From a bacterium (lineage in GTDB: Bacteria; Bacillota; Negativicutes; Acidaminococcales; Acidaminococcaceae), in contig SFRS01000043.1 in NCBI GenBank assembly GCA_004562175.1, positions 1 to 7,425 on the forward strand: a DNA stretch of 7,425 nt. The letters run 5' to 3'. Shown in pieces: positions 1 through 5,727 of the stretch (positions are counted from its first letter, which is position 1; each line of letters begins with the position of its first letter). The notes beneath the pieces were generated by a model. That model searched no databases, had not been told where the DNA came from, and worked only from the letters and a program-made list of their open reading frames with translations. Made by a program: the position numbers and the translations under genes.

Positions 1-854
1 CGGGAGGCCATGCCCAAAACCTCTCCTGTATAAGGATCCATAATGATGGCAGCAGCACCCTTGGCATGGGTTCTGGCGATGGCATCATCCATGGCATCCT
101 CCAGCACATATTGCATCTTGCTGTCCAGCGTCAAATAAACCGTGGGCAGCTGCTCCTGCTTCTTTTGCATGTCCTCAGGATTGTCATTTAAAAGACTGCC
201 TAAAATCTGCTGGCCAGCCGCATCTACCATCAGGGAATACTTGGTATCCTTGCCCTTTAAAATGTCGTTGAGCTGGTACTCGATGCCGCTAAGGCCCACG
301 TCATCCGTGCCAATGAAGCCCAAAATTTGGGCTGCGGTGCGTTTTTTGGTGTAATAACGCTTGCTTTCCTCCAAAAAATGTAAGCCTGGCAGCTTGTTAT
401 CCTTGATAATCTTGCGCACCTGCTCCTCATCCCTGGGGTCCATGGTACGCTTAAGCCATACGAAACGACCACCGCCAGTGAAAATGCTATAGAGGCGTTC
501 CTTATCCATTTTCAGCACCGGCGCCAACAAATCGGCAGCAATGCGCCGCGCATCCCTGCGAGGCTGCGTCTTGCTCACAAGAGAATCATCGCTCATGCCC
601 TCCGGGTCCACGTATAGTGAGCCCGTCATGATGCTCACGGCCAGCTCTTCTCCATCACGATCCACAATGCGACCACGGGGATGCTTTTGGGTCAAATCCG
701 CCGTCAGTTGGTTTTCGCTTTGCTTGCGCAAATCGTCGGCACGTATAATCTGGAGCCAACCCAAGCGCAAAATTACACCCACAAAAACTGCTAACAGCAG
801 AAAGCACATCCAACCAAAACGAATGCGCCCATCATTTAAAGTGAATTTTTTCAT
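1..854 (-). CDS. Class B penicillin-binding protein, FtsI/SpoVD type (3' part missing)
   Basis: Membrane-anchored D,D-transpeptidase that cross-links peptidoglycan outside the cell membrane. Only the first 284 codons are present; the frame is still open at base 1. Visible: a short basic N-terminus, one membrane anchor (about residues 13-35), the RGRIVDRDGEELAVS block at 60-74 typical of FtsI/SpoVD-like proteins, a pedestal (dimerisation) region containing AAQILGFIGTDDVGLSGIEYQ, and the start of the transpeptidase domain at LTLDSKMQYVLEDAM (from about 241) and AAAIIMDPYTGEVLGMAS. The catalytic SxxK, SxN and KTG motifs would lie beyond the window. The start ATG (854-852) overlaps the TGA of the upstream SEDS gene and is preceded by a good ribosome binding site (GAGAGGTGG), which supports translational coupling. 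The AVS and GLSGIE wording favours FtsI/SpoVD over the elongation enzyme PBP2, but division and sporulation roles cannot be told apart from this fragment. Confidence 0.9.
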   Translation of the reverse strand, partial: MKKFTLNDGRIRFGWMCFLLLAVFVGVILRLGWLQIIRADDLRKQSENQLTADLTQKHPRGRIVDRDGEELAVSIMTGSLYVDPEGMSDDSLVSKTQPRRDARRIAADLLAPVLKMDKERLYSIFTGGGRFVWLKRTMDPRDEEQVRKIIKDNKLPGLHFLEESKRYYTKKRTAAQILGFIGTDDVGLSGIEYQLNDILKGKDTKYSLMVDAAGQQILGSLLNDNPEDMQKKQEQLPTVYLTLDSKMQYVLEDAMDDAIARTHAKGAAAIIMDPYTGEVLGMAS

Positions 855-2053
855 GAGCGCCACCTCTCATTGCGCACCATGCGCAAATTGTCCCGTCGCT
901 GCTCGGGAGGCATGGCCTCGTGCTCGGCTTCTCTTACCTCATCGTCGTACACCGAAAGCAACAGGCCAATAGCTGCCATGGATAAAACCATGGAGCTGCC
1001 ACCATAGCTGATAAAAATCAACGGTACACCAATGACCGGCAAAATGCCGCACACCATGGCCATGTTAGCCACCGCTTGGCCAATAATTAAAAAGGTCACG
1101 CCACCGGCCAACAAAAAGCCCCTTCTATCCTTAGCATTAATCGTAATCGTGCAAAAGGCAAAGCCCAATAGCGCGAAAAGCAGCAACAAAATCATCGCCC
1201 CAATAAAGCCATTCTCTTGGCAGAAAATAGCAAAGGCGAAATCAGTGTGCGCCTCGGGCAAATAGAAAAACTTACCGGCTCCGTGTCCCCAATGGGTCCC
1301 CGTCAAGCCACCACTGCCAATGGCTAAAAGGGACTGCACCATCTGGTAGCCCTTGCCCCTGGGGTCAATCCAAGGGTCAAACCACACCTGCACGCGCTCC
1401 ATGCGATAACTAGAAGCAAGTGTGCCCACCACGGCCAGCGCGCCTACGCCACCCAAAATACCGAGCACCTGCCATTTGGGCACCCCGGCAATAATATACA
1501 CACCCAGCATTAAAGAGACAATAATCGCTGCTGTGCCCAAATCAGGCTGTTTATAAACCAAGACAGCACAGATAAAGGTTGCTGCGAGCACCATGCGATG
1601 GTCACCGGGAGCGAAAAAGCTCACCCTTTGCCCCTTGCGCAGCATATTGCCCAAATACTTGGACGCCAGCATAATAACAGACAGCTTGGCGAATTCCGAA
1701 GGTTGAATGGAGAAGGGTCCCAAATAAATCCACCGGGAAGCACCCTTCGTAGCAATACCCACAGCATCCACGTACAACAGCATCAAAAAGACAATGATGA
1801 AAAAGCCCCACAGAGGCTTGCGATTCAGCCATGCCTTGTAGCCCACGCGGCGCACAATAGCCATGCCACCAAAGCCCACCAGAGCAAAGATAAAGTAGCG
1901 GAACAAAAAATACACACCGCTACCCGTCATATCCCTGGCCATGACAAAGCTGGCGCTGAACACATTGATGCCACCAATCAACACCAACAGAAACATCACC
2001 ATATAGATAAGCTGGCTTGGATTATTCCAAAATTTTAAAAAGGTGTTCTTCAT
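851..2053 (-). CDS. SEDS-family peptidoglycan glycosyltransferase (FtsW/RodA/SpoVE)
   Basis: Polytopic membrane protein of 400 residues, the usual size for SEDS proteins, which polymerise lipid II into glycan strands together with a class B PBP. Family landmarks, in order: GASRWIYLGPFSIQPSE (104-120), KQPDLGT (168-174), DPRGKGYQMVQSLLAIGSGG (230-249), YLPEAHTDFAFA (264-275) with D271 at the position of the catalytic aspartate of the family, and PVIGVPLIFISYGGSS (339-354). About ten hydrophobic segments are visible, followed by a charged cytoplasmic tail from about 370. It starts 15 bases after the trmB stop with only a weak AGGT-like binding site, so it may depend on upstream translation. Its stop overlaps the start of the PBP gene as ATGA, the classic arrangement of an obligate SEDS-PBP pair. 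Family membership is secure. Assignment to division (FtsW), elongation (RodA) or spore cortex (SpoVE) is not, although the FtsI-like partner leans towards FtsW/SpoVE. Confidence 0.93.
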   Translation of the reverse strand: MKNTFLKFWNNPSQLIYMVMFLLVLIGGINVFSASFVMARDMTGSGVYFLFRYFIFALVGFGGMAIVRRVGYKAWLNRKPLWGFFIIVFLMLLYVDAVGIATKGASRWIYLGPFSIQPSEFAKLSVIMLASKYLGNMLRKGQRVSFFAPGDHRMVLAATFICAVLVYKQPDLGTAAIIVSLMLGVYIIAGVPKWQVLGILGGVGALAVVGTLASSYRMERVQVWFDPWIDPRGKGYQMVQSLLAIGSGGLTGTHWGHGAGKFFYLPEAHTDFAFAIFCQENGFIGAMILLLLFALLGFAFCTITINAKDRRGFLLAGGVTFLIIGQAVANMAMVCGILPVIGVPLIFISYGGSSMVLSMAAIGLLLSVYDDEVREAEHEAMPPEQRRDNLRMVRNERWRS

Positions 2054-2068
2054 AAGTCAGGACCTAAA

Positions 2069-2707
2069 TTAAAACACAACCTCGCAGAAATTGATGGGCG
2101 TTCCTAAAGCGCTAAACTTCTGCTCATATTCCGTTTGTACGGGATTTTCATACTCACTGTGATGCAAGTCATAGCTCAAGGCGATAATCTCCAGTCCAAA
2201 TTCCTTGAATTCCTCCACGGAAAAGTCAAACAACCCGCGATTATCCGTCTTAAAGCGCAAATGGCCACCCTTACCAAGCAGCTGGGCATACTTAGCCAAG
2301 AAGTTGCGATGGGTCAAACGACGCTTGGCATGACGTGCCTTAGGCCAGGGATCGCTGAAATTCAAATACAGCTCCTTGATTTCGCCGGGCTCGAACCAAT
2401 CCAACAAGCTTTCCGCATTGGCACAAATAATGCGCACATTGTCCAGCCTTTTATCCTTGGCAGCCTTGCCGGGGAAATAAGCAATGTCGTGCTGAGTCTC
2501 GATACCAATGAAGGCTTTCTCAGGATACAGCTCTGCCATACCAATGGTAAAGCGCCCCTTGCCACAGCCAATCTCTAAGCACAGACGCTTGCCGGGAAAC
2601 AGCTCCTGCCAGTGACCCTTATACTGCTCAATATCATGCATCAAAACGTATTCATCCACTACGTCCTTCATAGCTTCTTCAATCCAAGGTTTTTTTCTTA
2701 AACGCAT
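2069..2707 (-). CDS. trmB: tRNA (guanine-N7-)-methyltransferase TrmB
   Basis: Cytosolic enzyme that uses S-adenosylmethionine to make m7G at position 46 in the variable loop of tRNAs. The 212-residue length is normal for bacterial TrmB. Visible motifs: the SAM-binding loop LEIGCGKGRF (44-53), the acidic GIE (68-70) ending the second strand, NFSDPWPKARHAKRRL (116-131) which is diagnostic of the family and carries its catalytic aspartate, the KTDN block (153-156), and the C-terminal TEYE...F motif (192-198). The segment after GIE (ETQHDIAYFPGKAAKDKR) looks a little unlike the usual wording, but all catalytic elements are present. The ATG at 2707 is preceded by GTGAGGTAG at good spacing. It is the first gene of the leftward operon and shares an AT-rich divergent promoter region with the cold-shock gene. 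The pairing with cell-wall genes has no obvious functional link and is probably simple operon packing. Confidence 0.95.
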   Translation of the reverse strand: MRLRKKPWIEEAMKDVVDEYVLMHDIEQYKGHWQELFPGKRLCLEIGCGKGRFTIGMAELYPEKAFIGIETQHDIAYFPGKAAKDKRLDNVRIICANAESLLDWFEPGEIKELYLNFSDPWPKARHAKRRLTHRNFLAKYAQLLGKGGHLRFKTDNRGLFDFSVEEFKEFGLEIIALSYDLHHSEYENPVQTEYEQKFSALGTPINFCEVVF

Positions 2708-2746
2708 GCTTCTACCTCACAATAATTATAATATGCTTAATTTTAT

Positions 2747-2752
2747 ATTATA
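2747..2752 (-). promoter_or_regulatory. Candidate -10 box for the trmB-SEDS-PBP operon
   Basis: On the minus strand these bases read TATAAT, a perfect -10 consensus, about 40 bases upstream of the trmB start. No convincing -35 lies 16-18 bases further upstream (the best is 2-3 of 6 matches). A second TATAAT on the same strand at 2730-2725 is probably too close to the ribosome binding site. The region is AT-rich, so chance matches are possible. Confidence 0.35.
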
Positions 2753-2830
2753 CATCGAAACGCGCCTCGACGCACGAAAACTTTTTACGATTGCTATAGA
2801 AAAAAGTTGGTAATAATTTTCAGATTTTTA

Positions 2831-2859
2831 TTGCTATTTACGCTAATCTGTATTATAAT
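2831..2859 (+). promoter_or_regulatory. Promoter of the cold-shock-domain gene
   Basis: TTGCTA at 2831-2836 (4 of 6 matches to TTGACA), an exactly 17-base spacer, then a perfect TATAAT at 2854-2859. The predicted start of transcription is near 2866, giving a leader of about 50 bases. That is much shorter than the long cold-responsive leader of E. coli cspA, so a cspA-like RNA thermosensor is not indicated. Confidence 0.7.
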
Positions 2860-2914
2860 ACATTTGAAGACTAAAGCAGCTGCAGTCCTCATTCTATATA
2901 CGGAGGCAAGTATT

Positions 2915-3154
2915 ATGATTCTACTAGGAAAAATTCATTGGTTCGACCCCATCAAGGGCTACGGCTTTATTACAACCAAGCATGGGGACGATATTTTTGT
3001 TCATTACACCGCCATTAAGGGTGAAGGCTACCGCACTGTTTACGATGGGCAGGATGTCTATTACCAAATTGTCAGAGGCAAAATCGGTCTGGAAGCCAAG
3101 GATGTGCAGCCCATCTATGACAATCGCCCACGTCCGCGTATGCGCTATCATTAA
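2915..3154 (+). CDS. Small cold-shock-domain (CspA-like) nucleic-acid-binding protein
   Basis: Protein of 79 residues built of one cold-shock domain (an OB-fold binding single-stranded RNA/DNA, acting as an RNA chaperone). It begins MILLGKIHWFDPIKGYGFI; the RNP1-like motif KGYGFI is at 14-19 and the RNP2-like motif DIFVHY at 26-31, with aromatic residues W9, F10, Y16, F18, F28, H30 and Y31 at the usual binding-face positions. The frame is open upstream, but the ATG at 2915 is chosen because GGAGG (2902-2906) sits 8 bases before it and the upstream extension would be a hydrophobic run overlapping the promoter. Compared with classical 66-70 residue CspA proteins it has a somewhat diverged second half and a basic, arginine-rich tail (RPRPRMRYH) that could add nucleic-acid contacts. 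It is monocistronic: own promoter upstream and strong terminator downstream. Whether it is cold-inducible cannot be read from the sequence. Confidence 0.88.
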   Translation: MILLGKIHWFDPIKGYGFITTKHGDDIFVHYTAIKGEGYRTVYDGQDVYYQIVRGKIGLEAKDVQPIYDNRPRPRMRYH

Positions 3155-3203
3155 ATGTAGCCGGTCATTTCTCCTTTATATTATATCTGTGTTTTTTGCC
3201 TTC

Positions 3204-3232
3204 GGATGCGCCCAGCAGCGCATCCTTTTTTT
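3204..3232 (+). terminator. Rho-independent terminator after the cold-shock gene
   Basis: Perfect 8-bp stem GGATGCGC / GCGCATCC (3204-3211 with 3218-3225), loop CCAGCA, followed at once by seven Ts (3226-3232). It lies 50 bases after the stop codon. Confidence 0.92.
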
Positions 3233-3344
3233 GCTCGCTTTTATTTTTGATAATACTCTTAATTGCAAGACGAATACTCCAAGCAGAATACACTACATCA
3301 TGCTTAAAAACAGTAAAAAAAATACACAAAATGCTCTAATCGAC
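3233..3344. other. A-rich spacer, no gene seen
   Basis: Between the terminator and the transporter promoter I see no start codon with a ribosome binding site and no RNA gene. The A-tracts at about 3305-3330, directly upstream of the candidate -35, could act as an UP element. A TGATAAT at about 3248 resembles half of a Fur box, but no matching second half follows. Confidence 0.5.
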
Positions 3345-3373
3345 TTGCATGTTTGTAAAATTTATGTTAAATT
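3345..3373 (+). promoter_or_regulatory. Candidate promoter of the ABC transporter operon
   Basis: TTGCAT (3345-3350, 3 of 6 matches) and TAAATT (3368-3373, 4 of 6 matches) are separated by exactly 17 bases, and the -10 is preceded by TGT, which fits an extended -10 element. A-rich DNA lies just upstream. Transcription would start near 3380, just before the structured leader. It is the best candidate in the 250 bases after the cold-shock terminator, but neither box is a close match. Confidence 0.45.
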
Positions 3374-3379
3374 TAAGGG

Positions 3380-3470
3380 TGAAAATAGTCGGCCCGGCAG
3401 CGAGGCTACCGCTGTCCTAATCCCGACCAAATATGCTTAACAACCGGCCCCGAGTGCCGGTAATAACTAA
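3380..3470 (+). ncRNA. Structured 5' leader of the transporter operon (candidate cis-regulatory RNA)
   Basis: A GC-rich island in AT-rich surroundings. Outer stem GTCGG (3388-3392) with CCGAC (3423-3427) encloses an inner hairpin CAGCG (3398-3402) / CGCTG (3410-3414) with loop AGGCTAC. A second hairpin, ACCGGC (3443-3448) / GCCGGT (3456-3461), lies 7 bases before the AAGGAGG binding site of the binding-protein gene. CCGGC at 3394-3398 could pair with GCCGG at 3456-3460 instead, which would break both the inner stem and the second hairpin and allow two exclusive folds. There is no T-run, so any control would more likely act on translation or stability. I do not recognise it as a known riboswitch class. 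Confidence 0.4.
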
Positions 3471-3475
3471 GGAGG
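3469..3475 (+). promoter_or_regulatory. Strong ribosome binding site of the binding-protein gene
   Basis: AAGGAGG, a near-perfect anti-16S match, 9 bases before the ATG at 3485. It fits high expression of the substrate-binding protein and fixes the start codon. Confidence 0.85.
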
Positions 3476-3484
3476 TTTTCATCC

Positions 3485-4516
3485 ATGTTGAAAAAAACTA
3501 GTATCGTTGCAATGGCTTGTGTATTGGCTGGCTCCATGCTCTTCGCTGGCTGCGGCGGCGGCGAAAAGAAAGCTGCTGCTCCCAAGGCTGAAGGCAATAA
3601 GCTCATCATTTATACCTCTATGAAGGAATCCCTCATTAAAGGTATCGTAACCGGCTTCGAAAAGAAATATCCCGACATTAAGGTTGACTATCAATCTGCA
3701 GGCGCTGGCAAGCTGATGGCTAAAATCGCTGCTGAACGTCAAAGCGGCAAGATTCTGGCTGACGTAATCTGGACCAGTGAGGTTCCTGACTTCTACAAGA
3801 TGAAGAAGGAAGGCATCCTGGCTAACTACAAGAGCCCCGTATTCAAGGAAATCGTTAACCCCTTCGATGACTATGATGGATCCTTCCATGCAGCTCGTCT
3901 GGGCACCCTGGGCATCATCATCAACACTGATAAAGTAAAGACCGCTCCGACCCAATGGGCAGACCTGAAGAAACCCGAATTCAAGAACGGCTTCGCAGTT
4001 GCTAACCCCGCTCTGAGCGGCACCGCTTATATGTCCATCGCGCTGCTGCAAAAACAATTTGGCCCCAACTTCTTCAAAGAGCTGAAGGCTAACGGCGCTC
4101 GCGTAGGCAAGGGCTCCGGCCAAGTTATCGACGACACCGCTTCCGGCGAATTGGCTGCATCCTTGGCAGTTGACTACATCACCAACGCTAAGATCGCTAA
4201 AGGCGCTCACATTAAGATGTGCTATCCGCCTGAACTGCTGGTAGTTCCTTCCCCGGTTGCTATCTTCAAGGATACCAAGAAGCTGGACGCTGCTCAAAAA
4301 TTTGTTGACTACCTGCTGGGCGCTGAAGCACAACAATTGGTAGCTAACCAAGGCACCATCCCCGTTCGTGAAGACGTTAAGATTGATCCTAAATTCCAAC
4401 TGCCTTCCCCGAAAGAAGCTTTGAAGAAGGGTATCAAAGTTAACTACCTCGAGATCATCGACAGCAAAGAAAAGACTGTTAAAGAGTTCTCCGAACTGAT
4501 GCAAGTTAAAAAATAA
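3485..4516 (+). CDS. ABC transporter substrate-binding lipoprotein, ferric iron/organophosphate class
   Basis: Extracytoplasmic receptor of an ABC importer, 343 residues. The N-terminus is a lipoprotein signal peptide: MLKK, a hydrophobic core, then the lipobox LFAGC with the lipidated cysteine at C23, followed by a Gly/Lys/Ala linker to about 37. The mature part follows the FbpA/AfuA-like periplasmic-binding-protein fold: KLIIYTSMKES (39-49), the SAGAGKLMAKI ligand-loop region (71-81), DVIWTSEVPDF (93-103), NPALSGTAYMS (174-184), VPSPVAIFKDTKK (254-266) and a C-terminal lobe ending IPVRED (292-297). It is first in the transporter operon, with the strongest binding site and its own downstream hairpin, so it is probably made in excess. 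The consecutive Tyr-Tyr pair that binds iron in classical FbpA is not apparent; the nearest candidate is D230-Y231. Related proteins bind ferric iron, sugar phosphates (AfuA) or 2-aminoethylphosphonate, so the substrate is left open. Confidence 0.92.
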   Translation: MLKKTSIVAMACVLAGSMLFAGCGGGEKKAAAPKAEGNKLIIYTSMKESLIKGIVTGFEKKYPDIKVDYQSAGAGKLMAKIAAERQSGKILADVIWTSEVPDFYKMKKEGILANYKSPVFKEIVNPFDDYDGSFHAARLGTLGIIINTDKVKTAPTQWADLKKPEFKNGFAVANPALSGTAYMSIALLQKQFGPNFFKELKANGARVGKGSGQVIDDTASGELAASLAVDYITNAKIAKGAHIKMCYPPELLVVPSPVAIFKDTKKLDAAQKFVDYLLGAEAQQLVANQGTIPVREDVKIDPKFQLPSPKEALKKGIKVNYLEIIDSKEKTVKEFSELMQVKK

Positions 4517-4532
4517 GCTTTAACGCATACTC

Positions 4533-4572
4533 AAAAACGGGCAGAGCGGGACTTTCCCGTTCTGCCGTTTTT
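4533..4572 (+). terminator. Terminator-like hairpin between binding-protein and ATPase genes
   Basis: A stem of about 14 bp with one bulged G (4541): 4537-4551 pairs with 4555-4568 around a CTT loop and includes one G-T pair. It is followed by five Ts and preceded by five As that extend the stem, so it could work on both strands. It lies 16 bases after the binding-protein stop, inside the operon. The usual reading is partial termination plus protection of the upstream mRNA 3' end, giving more binding protein than membrane complex. I see only a weak possible promoter (TTTACC at 4570, TATTTT at 4592) before the ATPase gene. Confidence 0.8.
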
Positions 4573-4635
4573 ACCTTATAGAAATAATGTGTATTTTCGC
4601 ATGATTTATCCAAATATTTTACAGGAGGTAGCCTA

Positions 4636-5727
4636 ATGGAAGATATTATCAAGGTCGAAGGTGTGGCCAAGGGCTACGGCAAACACCAAGTCCTGCAAAA
4701 TTTAGATATCGCCATCAAAAAGGGTGAATGCTTCACCCTCTTGGGTCCCTCAGGCTGCGGCAAAACTGTCACCATCCGTCTCATCGCCGGTCACGAAGTA
4801 CCCGATGCAGGCAAAATCATCATTGATGGCACCACAGTAGCCGACAGCGCAACCGGCGAATACATTCCTCCCGAACGCAGAGGTCTGGGCATTGTGTTCC
4901 AGGATTACGCCGTATGGCCCCATATGACTGTTTTTGAAAATATTGCTTATCCCTTGAAAATGGAAAAGCGCTCCAAGGAAGAAATCAACGAGCTGGTTAT
5001 GAAAATGATCGAGGTCGTTGGCATGAAGGGTCTGGACAAGCGTCTGCCCTCCGAGCTCTCCGGCGGTCAACAGCAGCGTGTTGCTTTGGCCCGCGCTCTA
5101 GTTGCTGACCCCAGCGTTATGCTTCTGGACGAGCCCCTGTCCAATCTGGATGCTAATCTGCGCGAAGAAATGCGCTTTGAAATCAAAGCTCTGCAGCGCA
5201 AATTTGGCATTACCGTACTTTTTGTAACCCATGACCAGGAGGTTGCTCTGGCTATTTCCGACCGTCTGGCCATTATGGACGCCAGCGGCAACATCCGCCA
5301 AATCGGTAATCCCTATGAAATCTTTGAAAAGCCTGCTGACCTGTTTGTTTTCAAATTCATGGGTATTGCTAACTTCCTGCATGCAACTGAAAAGAACGGC
5401 AAATTCTATGTTGGCAACGGCAATCAGGAAATTCCTTGGGAAGGCCCCAAGGGCAAGGCTGCCAAATGGGTTGCCGGCTTCCGTCCTTCTGACGTAGAAA
5501 TCCATCGCGAAGGCCCCGGCCTCAAGGGTATCATCCACCGCGCTAACTTCTTGGGCGCCACCATGGACTATGCCATCGATGTGGACGACCAAGCCTTGCG
5601 CACCGAAATCGAAACTCACACTGCTATCAACAACAACCTCATGTTCAAGGAAGGCGAGGAATGCTACATTACCTTCAAGGCCTTGCACTGGTTTGATGCA
5701 GAACAACTCAAGGAGGTGGAAGAATAA
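4636..5727 (+). CDS. ABC transporter ATP-binding protein (FbpC/PotA-like)
   Basis: Cytoplasmic ATPase that powers the importer, 363 residues. All nucleotide-binding motifs are intact: Walker A GPSGCGKT (37-44), Q-loop Q89 in FQDYAVWPHMTV, signature LSGGQQQRVALARAL (141-155), Walker B VMLLDEP (161-167), D-loop SNLD (169-172) and switch histidine H199 in VTHDQ. After about residue 240 follows a C-terminal regulatory region of the TOBE kind (GFRPSDVEI at 281-289, then FLGATMDYAIDVD), as in importers for ferric iron, polyamines, sulfate and sugars. The start at 4636 is fixed by AGGAGGT (4623-4629) six bases upstream. Its stop overlaps the permease start (TAATG at 5725-5729), so the two are translationally coupled. 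The family is certain; the iron/phosphonate assignment comes from the neighbours and overall resemblance. Confidence 0.95.
   Translation: MEDIIKVEGVAKGYGKHQVLQNLDIAIKKGECFTLLGPSGCGKTVTIRLIAGHEVPDAGKIIIDGTTVADSATGEYIPPERRGLGIVFQDYAVWPHMTVFENIAYPLKMEKRSKEEINELVMKMIEVVGMKGLDKRLPSELSGGQQQRVALARALVADPSVMLLDEPLSNLDANLREEMRFEIKALQRKFGITVLFVTHDQEVALAISDRLAIMDASGNIRQIGNPYEIFEKPADLFVFKFMGIANFLHATEKNGKFYVGNGNQEIPWEGPKGKAAKWVAGFRPSDVEIHREGPGLKGIIHRANFLGATMDYAIDVDDQALRTEIETHTAINNNLMFKEGEECYITFKALHWFDAEQLKEVEE

Noticed and set aside
2755..2781. GC-rich patch with repeated CGAAA in the divergent promoter region, considered as an operator
   Set aside because: The arms do not form a convincing inverted repeat and the direct repeats are only five bases long, so chance is a sufficient explanation.
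2807..2914. Upstream extension of the cold-shock gene that would add a hydrophobic N-terminus
   Set aside because: It overlaps the promoter TTGCTA-N17-TATAAT and has no ribosome binding site, whereas the ATG at 2915 has GGAGG at good spacing and starts the domain correctly.
3245..3268. Possible Fur box near TGATAAT in the region before the importer
   Set aside because: Only one half-site matches; the other half has no resemblance to ATTATCA, and the site lies about 100 bases upstream of the candidate promoter.
3479..4504. A 341-codon open frame antisense to the binding-protein gene
   Set aside because: It mirrors the real gene almost exactly, has no ribosome binding site or recognisable motif, and arises because the highly biased codons of the sense gene rarely give antisense stops.
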